Positions 1 through 8,187 of a stretch of DNA of 64,000 bases are shown piece by piece (the stretch's first letter is position 1; each line of letters starts with the position of its first letter). A program made the translations under genes and the position numbers. Origin of the DNA: Spirochaetales bacterium (GTDB taxonomy: Bacteria; Spirochaetota; Spirochaetia; JABEVK01); contig CANJXC010000002.1 of NCBI GenBank assembly GCA_947478845.1, positions 124,001 through 188,000 of the forward strand, written 5' to 3'. Under the pieces are notes generated by a model that was given only the letters and a program-made list of their open reading frames with translations, ran no database searches and had not been told where the DNA came from.

Positions 1-240
1 GACCGACCCCAAAATCACTTTGCGCTTTTGCTGGGCGTGGCCGGCGACAGGGTCGTAACTGCCGACCCGGCCCGCGGTGTCGAAGTGCTCTCTAGCAAGC
101 AGTTTCAAGCCCGCTGGTCGGGGGTCGCACTGTTTGTGGCCAAGGGCGACGCCGTTCGGAATCTGGTTCGTCTCGAAACGGTCGTGGATGGGGCCCTGGC
201 ACGTCACAGACTCCTAGCCCGTGTTGCCAGCTTACCATGA
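1..240 (+). CDS. Peptidase C39-like domain protein, C-terminal part (5' end outside window)
   Basis: The frame is open from the first base and ends in the ATGA overlap with the next gene. The visible 79 residues contain HFALLLGVAGDRVVTADPA followed by a VLSSKQFQARWSGVALFV stretch. In peptidase C39 (bacteriocin-processing, double-glycine peptidase) domains the His of this motif and the Asp of ADPA are the catalytic His and Asp, and an F-x-x-x-WSG-x-A strand follows. The nucleophile Cys would lie upstream of the window. No ABC-transporter part follows, so this is more like a stand-alone C39 protein. It is translationally coupled to the exported beta-rich protein downstream, which may be its substrate or partner; that is inference. 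Confidence 0.6.
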   Translation, partial: DRPQNHFALLLGVAGDRVVTADPARGVEVLSSKQFQARWSGVALFVAKGDAVRNLVRLETVVDGALARHRLLARVASLP

Positions 241-869
241 GGTTTCTGTGGCTGTTTGGCGCCTTTTCTTTGGCGCTTGTCGTTGCTTCTCAGGAGCACC
301 AGAGGATTTCAGCTGCTAAGCCAACTAGTCAAGCGGTTCAGGTTGCGGGGGAATGGGCGTGGTTGGTTACGCCCCAAGGTGTCTTGTTCGGGAACCTTGG
401 GAGCCGCATTTCTTGGGACCTGCAGGACACCGTGGAAGTCGCGGCAAGGCATGACTGGTTGAATCCATCGCCATGGCTTTTTAAGTTCACAGGGCTTGGT
501 ACACAGGATAACAGGAGGGTGCGTGGCTCGTTGGAATGGATCATTCCCGGTGGAGCCGCGCTGTCGCTGGGAACTTCTGTCATTCTTGACCCGGTTGTTC
601 TATCGCTTGAAGGTACCTGGGAAGCGACGGCGCAGCCCGCACTTGCGGCAACGCTTTCGCTGGTTGAGGTTCTCAACGACCAGATCTCGTGGCAGTTGGC
701 TGTCACCTCGCGGTTTATCCCTCTCGGTGAAGAGGCCTGGACCGGTTCGCTGGGGGTTCAATGGAGCGTCAGCTGGTTTTCCGGTCCGTGGAGCCTCGAA
801 AGCGGCGTAGCGCTCTACCCCCGGATTTTCACCGGAAGCGGCGCGGCGACGGCCCGGCTCGACTGGTGA
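237..869 (+). CDS. Exported beta-rich protein of unknown function, possible outer-membrane barrel
   Basis: A 210-residue protein starting at the ATG of an ATGA overlap with the C39-like gene. Residues 1-18 form a short hydrophobic signal-like segment (MRFLWLFGAFSLALVVAS). The rest has alternating hydrophobic/polar strands (for example LEWIIPGGAALSLGTSVIL, LSLEGTWEATAQPALAATL) and ends in an aromatic residue (ARLDW), which resembles an outer-membrane beta-barrel. I do not recognise a family. Overlap with the upstream gene implies a shared mRNA. A secreted beta-sandwich is the alternative. It converges directly with the srkA-like gene, whose stop codon is at 870. Confidence 0.55.
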   Translation: MRFLWLFGAFSLALVVASQEHQRISAAKPTSQAVQVAGEWAWLVTPQGVLFGNLGSRISWDLQDTVEVAARHDWLNPSPWLFKFTGLGTQDNRRVRGSLEWIIPGGAALSLGTSVILDPVVLSLEGTWEATAQPALAATLSLVEVLNDQISWQLAVTSRFIPLGEEAWTGSLGVQWSVSWFSGPWSLESGVALYPRIFTGSGAATARLDW

Positions 870-1847
870 CTAGAGGACTAGCCGATCCACTTGTGTGGCA
901 AGGTCTTCGAGTTCCCTGATCCAAAAAGCCTTGCTTCCCCAGCCTGGAAAGGTCTTCAGGAATCCCCGGTCGCCGCTTTGGTGGTGGCACCAGGCCAGAA
1001 AGTGTACCATCCGCATCAGACGCAGCGGTTCAACCAAGTCCCATGCTTCCTGACCGATCGCCTGAAACTCGCCGTACCCTTCGGAAAGCAGGTTCACCTC
1101 GCGACGGCAGTCTTCCCGATAGCCCGGCAGAAGAAGCCAGAGGTCCTGAACAGCCGGTCCCCAAGCGCAGTCGTCAAAGTCCATCAGGAGCAAGCCCTCG
1201 CCGGGCCTGTCGAGGATATTGCCTCGGTGGCAGTCCCCGTGAATGCGCTGCAGTTCCGTTCCCTCGAACAACGGTACCAGTTCTTTGGCCACAGGTAATA
1301 ACAGATTCTCAAAATCTCGGCCGAGGTCTCCAACGATGCCTGAGTCTGCGAGACTCTCGATCTGAGGGAGGAGGGTGGTACCTGGGGTAAACACGGGACG
1401 CCACGAAAACTGGCCCGCACGGCCCACCCGGTGAAGGCGGCCCAGCAGACGTCCCAATCGCAGCCAGTCTTCGTCACCCTCGGCGTCGAAGTTGCGGCCA
1501 CCCTTCTTCTCAAACACGGCGAAATAGTAGGGAAGGTCTCCCGTGGGAGTTTCAACGACAATTTCCCCCAGTGTTTCCGCTTCCTCATTGGCCACAGGCC
1601 GAGCCACAGGGAGTTCGGCGAGGGCTGCTTCCAAAAGAAACTGGTGCTCTTCTTCCAGGGCGGGCTTGTCCCAGCGGTCAGGGCGGTAAAACTTGACGAT
1701 GAAATTGCGGCCGTCTTCTTCTCGCACCCCGAAGACACGGTTGATGTGGCTGTTGTAAGGCACCAAAGATCCATCAAGCTGCCAGCCCGACCATTGTTCC
1801 ACCGCTTGAAAAACTAGCTGCGGCGTGAGGATGTCAAAGACGCTCAC
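870..1847 (-). CDS. srkA: SrkA/RdoA-type stress-response Ser/Thr protein kinase
   Basis: A protein of 325 residues, matching the usual length of E. coli SrkA (YihE, 328). It has the eukaryotic-like/aminoglycoside-phosphotransferase fold: a Lys-containing FIVKFYRPDRW strand near the N-terminus, the catalytic loop IHGDCHRGNIL, and the metal-binding LLMDFDDCAWGP motif. The start chosen is GTG at 1847, which overlaps the stop of the methyltransferase gene (GTGA). It gives MSVFDILTPQLVF, as in homologues; longer upstream frames are not conserved-looking. SrkA phosphorylates proteins under envelope or oxidative stress and counteracts MazF-type death. It is cytoplasmic and co-transcribed with the methyltransferase. 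Confidence 0.85.
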   Translation of the reverse strand: MSVFDILTPQLVFQAVEQWSGWQLDGSLVPYNSHINRVFGVREEDGRNFIVKFYRPDRWDKPALEEEHQFLLEAALAELPVARPVANEEAETLGEIVVETPTGDLPYYFAVFEKKGGRNFDAEGDEDWLRLGRLLGRLHRVGRAGQFSWRPVFTPGTTLLPQIESLADSGIVGDLGRDFENLLLPVAKELVPLFEGTELQRIHGDCHRGNILDRPGEGLLLMDFDDCAWGPAVQDLWLLLPGYREDCRREVNLLSEGYGEFQAIGQEAWDLVEPLRLMRMVHFLAWCHHQSGDRGFLKTFPGWGSKAFWIRELEDLATQVDRLVL

Positions 1848-2530
1848 TGCACTTCCCGGGGTGCGGCCCACCAGAACACGGTTGAGATCAGTTCGTCTTC
1901 TTCCACAACCGGATGCTCCCGCACGAGGTCGAACCCCGCATCGTAGCCTGCCTCGCGCACAGCCTCGAGCCGGTGCGAGTGCGACAGAATCGTGAACTTC
2001 TTTGTTCCCGCCACCAGCACCGGAGGTTTGCGCTGGGGAATGGTATTCATCAGAAGAATCCCTTTGGGAGCAAGCAAATGTCGCATCGCCACAAAAAAGT
2101 CTTCCTCGCGGTCGATGTGCACCAACAGGAAAAAGGCCGAAAGGAGGTCGGCACGCCCACGCTGTTGTACCCAAGCCTCACGCGCTTGTTGGTCTTCCAC
2201 ATCAAGCACGCCCAAGGTTGCCGAATGGGTCTTGGCGGAGGCGAGTTTCACCATCTGGGGGCTGAGGTCAAAGCCCTGCAACGCGGCACTTTCGTGCCCG
2301 GCCAGCCACTTCTCAAAACGAACCAGGCTGCGCCCATCGCCACAACCGGCATCCAACGCAATCAGAGGACCCTTGCGATTCTCTGCTGGAACACCGGCTT
2401 CCAGTTGGGCTAGGGCCTCGCGCCACCAGGCACCAGCGATCGTCCAGTCGAAGCTGTCCAGATGCGCATGGTCTTTCTTGTAGTAGGGCGCGTATAGGTC
2501 GTAGCCGGAGGCTGGGTCGAGGTTTTCCAC
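1844..2530 (-). CDS. Class I SAM-dependent methyltransferase
   Basis: A protein of 228 residues. Motif I is ALDAGCGDGRSLVRFE, the glycine-rich SAM loop. The acidic post-I strand is ALQGFDLSPQMVKLA, and DLLSAFFLLVHI corresponds to the motif IV region. The fold resembles Methyltransf_11/25 proteins that act on small molecules. Substrate unknown. It is the first gene of a two-gene operon with the SrkA-like kinase (4-base overlap) and diverges from the Nudix gene, with only 47 bases between the two start codons. Confidence 0.8.
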   Translation of the reverse strand: MENLDPASGYDLYAPYYKKDHAHLDSFDWTIAGAWWREALAQLEAGVPAENRKGPLIALDAGCGDGRSLVRFEKWLAGHESAALQGFDLSPQMVKLASAKTHSATLGVLDVEDQQAREAWVQQRGRADLLSAFFLLVHIDREEDFFVAMRHLLAPKGILLMNTIPQRKPPVLVAGTKKFTILSHSHRLEAVREAGYDAGFDLVREHPVVEEDELISTVFWWAAPREVQ

Positions 2531-2577
2531 AGGCCGACTCTAGCACCAAAGCCTCCCCGAGGGGTAGCGTAGGGACC

Positions 2578-3165
2578 ATGAGCTTTGAGGAACACTTCGA
2601 TATCTGCGACAGCCAAGGACGGCCGACAGGCCGCAAAGAGGCGCGGTCGGTGGCACACCAATCGGGACTTTGGCACCGCAGCGCACACCTTTGGCTGGCC
2701 AATGCCCGGGATGAGTTTCTACTTCAGCGCCGGCATCCCGAGAAACAAACCGATCCAGGGCGCTGGGATATTGCCGTGGCCGGGCACCTGTCAGCAGGTC
2801 AGAATCCGGTTGAGGCCGTAATCCGAGAAGCGTTTGAAGAACTCGGGCTTGTTCTCGAGGCCTCAGCACTGACCTATTTGGAAGACCGACGCAAGGAATA
2901 CCAGGAGCTTGGATTCGTCGATCGAGAGTTTCAATCTGTCTTTGTATTGCGCCGCGAGGTCGATCTGTCCGAGCTTGTCCTGCAGGAAACGGAGGTGACC
3001 GCAGTTGCCTGGGAACCTGCCTGGCGCTTGGCCCAACGGCTGGAGGCAGGAGACGAAAGCCTGGTGAACCGGCGTGGGGAATGGCAGGACGTCTACAGGT
3101 TGCTTGGTCTTGATCCGATACTTCAAACATGGCCGACAAAAGTGGTTCATGGTTCTTCGAGCTGA
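2578..3165 (+). CDS. Nudix hydrolase, IPP-isomerase-like/YfcD subgroup
   Basis: A protein of 195 residues. The N-terminal FDICDSQGRPTGRKEARSVAH followed by GLWHRSAHLWL is typical of the isopentenyl-diphosphate-isomerase-like Nudix subgroup. The Nudix box is at about residues 69-91 (GHLSAGQ, then REAFEELGL). The catalytic REUxEE core is intact, but the first Glu of the consensus is Gln. Members hydrolyse nucleoside diphosphate-type substrates, and the exact substrate cannot be read from sequence. Its 3' end overlaps the next gene by 37 bases, suggesting translational coupling. Confidence 0.8.
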   Translation: MSFEEHFDICDSQGRPTGRKEARSVAHQSGLWHRSAHLWLANARDEFLLQRRHPEKQTDPGRWDIAVAGHLSAGQNPVEAVIREAFEELGLVLEASALTYLEDRRKEYQELGFVDREFQSVFVLRREVDLSELVLQETEVTAVAWEPAWRLAQRLEAGDESLVNRRGEWQDVYRLLGLDPILQTWPTKVVHGSSS

Positions 3166-3788
3166 TTCTCAACGTCCTCTTGCTCAGCGGCGTCGCGTGG
3201 GTCACTTTTGCGGCACGGGGCGAGCAGGAGCGCGGTCTGGCGGTTCCGCTTTTCGCTGCCGTTTCGCCGACCCAATCTAACCTGATCTCTAAAATCCCCG
3301 CCAATGCCCTTACCCCCGCTGCACCGGCCCTCACCAGCAATCCCGCGGTCCCGTCCACATCCCCGGCCGCCAATCCTGCCAGTCAGGTAAAACCATTGGT
3401 TCCCGCAGCGGCTCAAAGCTTTCAACAGGCGTTCGGAGCTCTGGAAGTTTGGGCCGCAGGCCTCGACGGCAAGATCTCACCCGACGAACTGAAGAAAATC
3501 CAAGACACCCTTTCCACCGGCTGGAACGGGACGCAGTCGGCGCGCGACTACCTGAAGACAGTCAACGACCGCATCAACAATGGGCAGGCCGACGCCGTGA
3601 TCAACGAGGCCCTCAAAACCCTCTCGCAGCAGGCCTCCGAAAAGAAGGTTCTGGCGATGAACGCCGTGCTTCAGCTCATGCGAGACAACGGAATCACGTG
3701 GGAACAGGCTAAAGTTGTGCTCACCAAATGGATTACCGAAGTTCTCAAGCTCAGCCCCCTCGATGTGGTCAACGCCCTCAAGTCGTAG
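3129..3788 (+). CDS. Membrane-anchored protein with Pro/Ala linker and TerB-like helical domain
   Basis: A 219-residue protein. Residues 9-28 (FFELILNVLLLSGVAWVTFA) form one membrane segment. A low-complexity Ala/Pro/Ser linker follows (about 55-95), then a helical domain (about 97-219). This domain begins with a short acidic DGKISPDELKKI motif like the D-G-x-I-x-x-x-E motif of TerB/DjlA-type domains. I therefore infer an inner-membrane anchor with a soluble TerB-like domain; the function is unknown. The start at 3129 puts the membrane helix at the N-terminus and overlaps the Nudix gene by 37 bases. The next gene starts 4 bases after its stop. Confidence 0.6.
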   Translation: MADKSGSWFFELILNVLLLSGVAWVTFAARGEQERGLAVPLFAAVSPTQSNLISKIPANALTPAAPALTSNPAVPSTSPAANPASQVKPLVPAAAQSFQQAFGALEVWAAGLDGKISPDELKKIQDTLSTGWNGTQSARDYLKTVNDRINNGQADAVINEALKTLSQQASEKKVLAMNAVLQLMRDNGITWEQAKVVLTKWITEVLKLSPLDVVNALKS

Positions 3789-3791
3789 CCG

Positions 3792-4640
3792 ATGAGAAAA
3801 CTTCACAAGTCAGGCGATGCGCTCAGGCAAGAAATCGAGCTCACCAAGGTTACATCTGGTCAGGTGGCGCTTTGGAGTCTAGGCAATCTGGGTTTCGTCC
3901 TCAAAGGATCGCAACCGGGTGCCTGTGTTGCGGTCGACCCCTTCCTCACCGACTCCTACCGAGCTAAGAACCCCGAAACGGAGTTTATACGTGCCTTTGC
4001 TTCTCCCTTGCAACCCGAGGATCTGGCTGTCGACTTCCTTTTCATTACCCACGAGCATGAAGATCACCTCGACCCCGAAACCCTGCGGCGCCTCCATGCG
4101 GTGTCGCCGCGACTTTCCGTCGTGGTTCCTTCGGGTTTGGTGGGCCTAGCCCGTGACCTAGTTCCCGGGTTGGCCCCGTTAGGCTCACAGGAAGGCGAGG
4201 TACTGAGTCTCGGACCGCTCAGTGTGACGGCCGTGTCCGCGTGCCACCCCAAGCTCGAAAAAGACCTCCAAGGACGTTCTTTGCGATTGGGTTACCTGTT
4301 CGATTTCGGGGATTTGCGCATCTATCATTCGGGCGACACCTTGATTTTCCCGGCTCTGGTGGAAACCCTGAGGGGTCTGAAGCCCGATGTGATGATCCTT
4401 CCCATCAACGGTGGTGACTTTTTCCGGGTGTCGCGGAACATTGTTCCCAATATGAACTATCGTGAGGCCGTTGATCTGACCCGGGCCGTGGGGGCCGATC
4501 TGGTTGTCCCCGCCCACTTCGACCTGTTTCCCAACAACCGGGAACGACCGGCCCATTTTGCCGACTACCTGCTGGAAGTCACCCCAGAGCAGAAGTTTCA
4601 CTACTTCACGGCCGGGGAAAGATTCCTCTATCTGAAATAG
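3792..4640 (+). CDS. MBL-fold metallohydrolase, UlaG-like (sugar lactonase type)
   Basis: A protein of 282 residues of the metallo-beta-lactamase superfamily. The metal motif HxHxDH is seen as THEHEDHLDPE, a second ligand region is IYHSGDTLIF, and a C-terminal VPAHFDLFPNN resembles the terminal His motif of UlaG (L-ascorbate-6-phosphate lactonase). VDPFLTDSYRAKNP is also UlaG-like. It starts 4 bases after the previous stop and precedes the Gfo/Idh and SDR dehydrogenases. A role in opening a sugar lactone made by one of these dehydrogenases is reasonable inference. Generic UlaG-family phosphodiesterase or lactonase activity is the alternative. Confidence 0.75.
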   Translation: MRKLHKSGDALRQEIELTKVTSGQVALWSLGNLGFVLKGSQPGACVAVDPFLTDSYRAKNPETEFIRAFASPLQPEDLAVDFLFITHEHEDHLDPETLRRLHAVSPRLSVVVPSGLVGLARDLVPGLAPLGSQEGEVLSLGPLSVTAVSACHPKLEKDLQGRSLRLGYLFDFGDLRIYHSGDTLIFPALVETLRGLKPDVMILPINGGDFFRVSRNIVPNMNYREAVDLTRAVGADLVVPAHFDLFPNNRERPAHFADYLLEVTPEQKFHYFTAGERFLYLK

Positions 4641-4664
4641 TTTAGACCATCAAAGGAAGTTCCC

Positions 4665-5756
4665 ATGGCAAAGATAGGCGTAGCAATCATCGGTGCTGGT
4701 GGCATCGCACTGGCTAACCACCTCCCAGGCCTAGCGTTGTGCCCCGATACGAAGATTGTTGCAGTGTGCGACACCGATCCCGGGACCCTTGAAAGGGCGA
4801 AAAGTGCAGCTGGGGTTTCGATAGGCTCGACCGACTGGCACCAGATCGTGGGGCGCGAAGATGTGAACGCTGTGATCATCTGTACCCCCAATCATCTGCA
4901 TGGCCCTATCGCCTTGGCGGCCATAGCATTCGGCAAGCATGTGCTGTGCGAGAAACCCATTTCGATGAACGGCGCCGAGGCCCAACAGATGTGGAGCTCT
5001 GCCGACGCAGCCAACCTTCGGCACATGACGGCCTTTACCTATCGGTTTGTACCCGCTTTGCGCTACTGTGCTCATCTGGTCCAGCAGGGTGCGGTCGGAA
5101 CTCCCTACCACTTTCGGGTCCAGCGATTTCAAGATTGGGGAACGCGGAACCTCGGTTGGAGGCAGCAACGGCAGTTTGCCGCTACCGGAGAAATTGGGGA
5201 TATGCTCAGTCACCGCATCGACTACGGCCACCTGCTGATTGGTCCTCTGAAGAGTCTTGTGGCGCAGACAAAACTTCTGGTTCCCAACCGAGACGGCCAC
5301 CCGGCCGACGTTGAGGATTGGGTGGCTATGCTGGCCGAGTTTCAGCAGGGCGCCTCCGGAGTTTTTGAGAGCTCCAAACTGGCCACAGGTTGCGGCGAAG
5401 GCAAAGACAGCCCCGACCGCTGCGAAGTCAACGGCAGTGAGGGTATGGTGGTCTACCAACTGGCCTCTCCCCACGAGATTCTGCGCGGTACCAAGGGCGC
5501 CCACGGTGGACTGAAGGTGGAGAAGGTACCCCGAGAGTTTTTGACCTGGCCCCACTCGACCCGCGACCCCTACCAAGGGGACCCGCTGGTAACCTTCCGT
5601 TACGATCAGAACGTGGAGTTCATCCACGCCATTCTAGAGGGCAGGCCCTGTACCCCCTCTTTCGCCGAGGGAGCCAACGTACAGGCCGTGGTGGATGCCA
5701 TCCTGCTGTCTCAGTCACAGCGGCGCTGGGTCGATGTTGGATATCCGAAAGTCTAG
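4665..5756 (+). CDS. Gfo/Idh/MocA-family NAD(P)-dependent oxidoreductase
   Basis: A protein of 363 residues. The N-terminal Rossmann motif is AIIGAGGIALANHLPGL, followed by VCDTDPGTLERA. The family-typical lysine is in LCEKPISMNGAEA, and a catalytic His region is GDMLSHRIDYGHLL. These enzymes oxidise or reduce sugars and cyclitols or their derivatives. A good Shine-Dalgarno (AAAGGAAG) precedes ATG 4665. It is flanked by a UlaG-like lactonase and an SDR in one co-directional run, pointing to a sugar-acid or ketose pathway. Specific substrate unknown. Confidence 0.85.
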   Translation: MAKIGVAIIGAGGIALANHLPGLALCPDTKIVAVCDTDPGTLERAKSAAGVSIGSTDWHQIVGREDVNAVIICTPNHLHGPIALAAIAFGKHVLCEKPISMNGAEAQQMWSSADAANLRHMTAFTYRFVPALRYCAHLVQQGAVGTPYHFRVQRFQDWGTRNLGWRQQRQFAATGEIGDMLSHRIDYGHLLIGPLKSLVAQTKLLVPNRDGHPADVEDWVAMLAEFQQGASGVFESSKLATGCGEGKDSPDRCEVNGSEGMVVYQLASPHEILRGTKGAHGGLKVEKVPREFLTWPHSTRDPYQGDPLVTFRYDQNVEFIHAILEGRPCTPSFAEGANVQAVVDAILLSQSQRRWVDVGYPKV

Positions 5757-5769
5757 AAGAGGGGGAGTC

Positions 5770-6486
5770 ATGTTGCATGCAGTCGTTTCAGGCGCCGGGA
5801 GCGGCGTTGGTCAGGGAGTTGCCCTAGCTCTGGTTCAGCGGGGCTGGACGGTATCCCTTCTCGGCCGCCGGGGTGAAGCGTTGAAGCAGACAGTCGCCTT
5901 GGCAGGCAGCCTCGGATCGAAGATGGACACCTACCCTGTCGACCTCGCCCGGGAAGCCGAGGTCTCCAAGGTTGTCGGTGCCATTTTGATCAAGTTCCCA
6001 GAGGTTCAGGCCTTGGTCAACGCCGCCGGTACCAATATTCCGCGACGCAGCCTCGCCGAACTGAGCCGCTCAGACTGGAAGGCGGTTCTCGATACAAATC
6101 TGAATGGAACCTACTACCTCGTGAGTGAACTCCTCCCTGTGATGCGACGACAGGGTGGCGGATCGATCATCAATCTGGTCAGTGATGCCGGTATCCGGGC
6201 TAATGCCAAGGCTGGGCCCTCGTATGTGGCCAGCAAGTTTGCGGTAAGCGGTCTCACCCAAGCCATCAACTGCGAAGAACAGAAAAACGGCATTCGGGCG
6301 ACCTCCATCTTCCCCGGAGACATCGACACACCCCTGCTCGACAAGCGTCCTGTACCCCCCAAGGCCGAGGCCCGCGTGAATATGCTCCAAGTTGCTGATG
6401 TGACGGCGTGCGTTTTACTCGCGCTCGAATTGCCATCCAACGCTGTCATCGAAGAGTTGGTGCTTCGTCCTCGTGCTCTATTCTGA
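5770..6486 (+). CDS. SDR-family oxidoreductase
   Basis: A protein of 238 residues starting at ATG 5770, behind an AGAGGGGGAG ribosome-binding site and 13 bases after the Gfo/Idh stop. Cofactor motif VSGAGSGVGQGVALAL, NAAGTN at the NNAG position, catalytic Ser region IINLVSDAG and YVASK (YxxxK) are all present. It probably oxidises a hydroxyl or reduces a ketone in the same pathway as the preceding dehydrogenase. It ends 12 bases before the converging FG-GAP gene. Substrate not predictable. Confidence 0.85.
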   Translation: MLHAVVSGAGSGVGQGVALALVQRGWTVSLLGRRGEALKQTVALAGSLGSKMDTYPVDLAREAEVSKVVGAILIKFPEVQALVNAAGTNIPRRSLAELSRSDWKAVLDTNLNGTYYLVSELLPVMRRQGGGSIINLVSDAGIRANAKAGPSYVASKFAVSGLTQAINCEEQKNGIRATSIFPGDIDTPLLDKRPVPPKAEARVNMLQVADVTACVLLALELPSNAVIEELVLRPRALF

Positions 6487-6498
6487 TCTCCGGGAGTT

Positions 6499-7530
6499 TC
6501 AGAGGCTCAGTTCGTAGCGGACGAGTTCGCCCTGGGTTTGGTTGGTGGCCAGGATGAGTTCCCGGCCCTCGTAGCCCACAATCAGCATGTTGGCGGCACC
6601 GACACCGGACTCCACCACAGAACGTGAGGGCGGAAAGGCCGCGGGTCCCGTTTTCGCAAACTGAAACAAAAGCAGATCCTTATCGCCAGCCCTGTTGCTA
6701 ACCAGCACCGAAGGTTTGCCGGCAACAAGGCCCGCAAGCACGCAATGGCCGAAGTTTAGTTGGGCTTCCCATACTTTGTTCCAGCCCGAATCCGAGGCCT
6801 TGTAAACGGCCAGAACATTGCCGTGGAAAGGCTCGATGGTAATCAGTTCCTCCTTTCCGTCGCCGTCGAGGTCGAACACCGCCACCTCGCTCACTTCGTG
6901 TGCGAGAAGCCTTACGAAGTTCCAACCGGCGCCCGGGGCGGAAAGGTCGAGTTCAAATAAACCTTCGGTGCCAGAAACCAGCACGGTAGGCCGCCCCAGA
7001 AACGGGCATTTGAGAAACCCGTGGTTCTTATGGAGGTTTTCCAACACAGGCGTCAAAATCCACTTCTGGTCGGCCGGGTGTGTTAAAGCGATGGCGTACA
7101 GCGCGCCGGCCCGCGTCCAGTCCGCAGGACTGTCTTTCGTGGAGGCAAGGTTAGCCAACAAGAGGTAAAGTTGCCCGGCTTTCTCTACGATTTCCATGCG
7201 GTGAGCAAAGGGCAGATCGGCTAGCTTGTTAGAAACTACCGACGCCCCAAGGGTAGCGATGCGGTACAAGGCTCCACCGTGGAAATTGTAGCCCAAAAAA
7301 CAGCCCATGATGGCGTAAAGCTCGCCTGGAAGCTCAGGATGCGAAACCAGCGACATGCACCCTCCCGGGCCCGGGACAAGAACCTCGGCGCGGGTGTAGG
7401 GTGGGGGCGAGAGGACAACCTCTCCTTTGTCTTCCGTGGCTGCTACGACGCAGCTTTGGCCGTTACGAACAAACGTCCCCAGCGCGTAGGGCATGTTGAA
7501 CTTGTGAAGAACCCGCTTTTCAAAGTGCAT
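6499..7530 (-). CDS. FG-GAP/VCBS-repeat-like beta-propeller protein
   Basis: A protein of 343 residues without an obvious signal peptide (MHFEKRVLHKFNMPY). It contains VFDLDGDGKEELITIEPF, a calcium-binding DxDxDG motif typical of FG-GAP/VCBS blades. Weaker repeat-like strands (GEVVLSPPP, GGALYRIATL, GALYAIALTHP, GRPTVLVSGTEGLFELD, GKPSVLVSNRAG) suggest a seven- or eight-bladed propeller. It is the last gene of the operon HIBADH-like - rpiB - dhaL, 3 bases after dhaL, so it may be a cytoplasmic sensor or enzyme of that pathway. Function unknown. Confidence 0.65.
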   Translation of the reverse strand: MHFEKRVLHKFNMPYALGTFVRNGQSCVVAATEDKGEVVLSPPPYTRAEVLVPGPGGCMSLVSHPELPGELYAIMGCFLGYNFHGGALYRIATLGASVVSNKLADLPFAHRMEIVEKAGQLYLLLANLASTKDSPADWTRAGALYAIALTHPADQKWILTPVLENLHKNHGFLKCPFLGRPTVLVSGTEGLFELDLSAPGAGWNFVRLLAHEVSEVAVFDLDGDGKEELITIEPFHGNVLAVYKASDSGWNKVWEAQLNFGHCVLAGLVAGKPSVLVSNRAGDKDLLLFQFAKTGPAAFPPSRSVVESGVGAANMLIVGYEGRELILATNQTQGELVRYELSL

Positions 7531-7533
7531 GGA

Positions 7534-8187
7534 TCAAACTTGGTCAGCTTTGAGAAGTTTTTGTGAGCTTTCGGCCATGGCCTTGAGCAATAACCAGCAC
7601 GACACCGAGCCAGCGTCGAGAACGCCCCGGGAGCGCTCCCCCAGCCGGCTTGCGCGTCCCAGTTTCGCCACCAGAGCTCTGGCGTCTTCCTTGCCTTTCT
7701 CGGCGGCCATACTCGCCGCCTCTAAAGCTTTCGCAAAGGAGGGGTCTTTCGAGAGGGACTGATCGAAGGCTGCCACGGCGGGGTGGAGGGTATCGACCAG
7801 AGTCTTGTCGCCCACCTGGGCTCCCCCTAGTTCCTGGACGGCTTCCAGTGCCGCGTTCAGCATGTTACTGAACACCGCCGCCTCGATTCTTTCGTGGTTG
7901 TTGCTGACTTTTGCCATTTCCCCGAAAAACGTGCCGTAGAGGGGTCCCATGGCCCCACCGATTTCGCCGAGCAGGACCTCAGCAAGGGTCGAAAGTCCCG
8001 CGCTCAGGTTACCCTCTGCACCAGCGAGCCTCGTTGCGGTCAGGGTGAAGCCCTTGTTCATGTTGATGCCGTGGTCGCCATCGCCGATGGCTCCGTCGAG
8101 CTGGCTGAGGTAAGCAGCGTTCTCATGGATGGTTTGTACCATGGCGTCGATGAGAGCCCTGCCATCTTGGTTCGCGAAGTCGTTCAT
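7534..8187 (-). CDS. dhaL: Dihydroxyacetone kinase subunit L (DhaL), ADP/ATP-binding
   Basis: A protein of 217 residues, the usual DhaL length. The nucleotide/Mg-binding motif is DGAIGDGDHGINMNKGF; further DhaL signatures are GGAMGPLYGTFF, DKTLVDTLHPA and GRASRLGERSRGVLDAGSVS. DhaL phosphorylates the ketose bound covalently to DhaK. Here DhaK lies on the other strand about 2.6 kb away, and no DhaM phosphotransferase gene is in the window, so the phosphoryl donor (ATP or DhaM elsewhere) is open. ATGA overlap with rpiB shows translational coupling. Confidence 0.9.
   Translation of the reverse strand: MNDFANQDGRALIDAMVQTIHENAAYLSQLDGAIGDGDHGINMNKGFTLTATRLAGAEGNLSAGLSTLAEVLLGEIGGAMGPLYGTFFGEMAKVSNNHERIEAAVFSNMLNAALEAVQELGGAQVGDKTLVDTLHPAVAAFDQSLSKDPSFAKALEAASMAAEKGKEDARALVAKLGRASRLGERSRGVLDAGSVSCWLLLKAMAESSQKLLKADQV

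Noticed and set aside
1848-2174. N-terminal extension of the SrkA-like protein (frame open up to 2174)
   Set aside because: It runs antisense-free through the methyltransferase gene on the same strand, has no family-like sequence, and the GTG at 1847 gives the standard SrkA start and length.
2540-3373. Long open minus-strand frame opposite the Nudix and TerB-like genes
   Set aside because: Composition is Arg/Pro-rich without any recognisable motif, while both plus-strand genes have clear domains; it is a by-product of GC-rich coding sequence.
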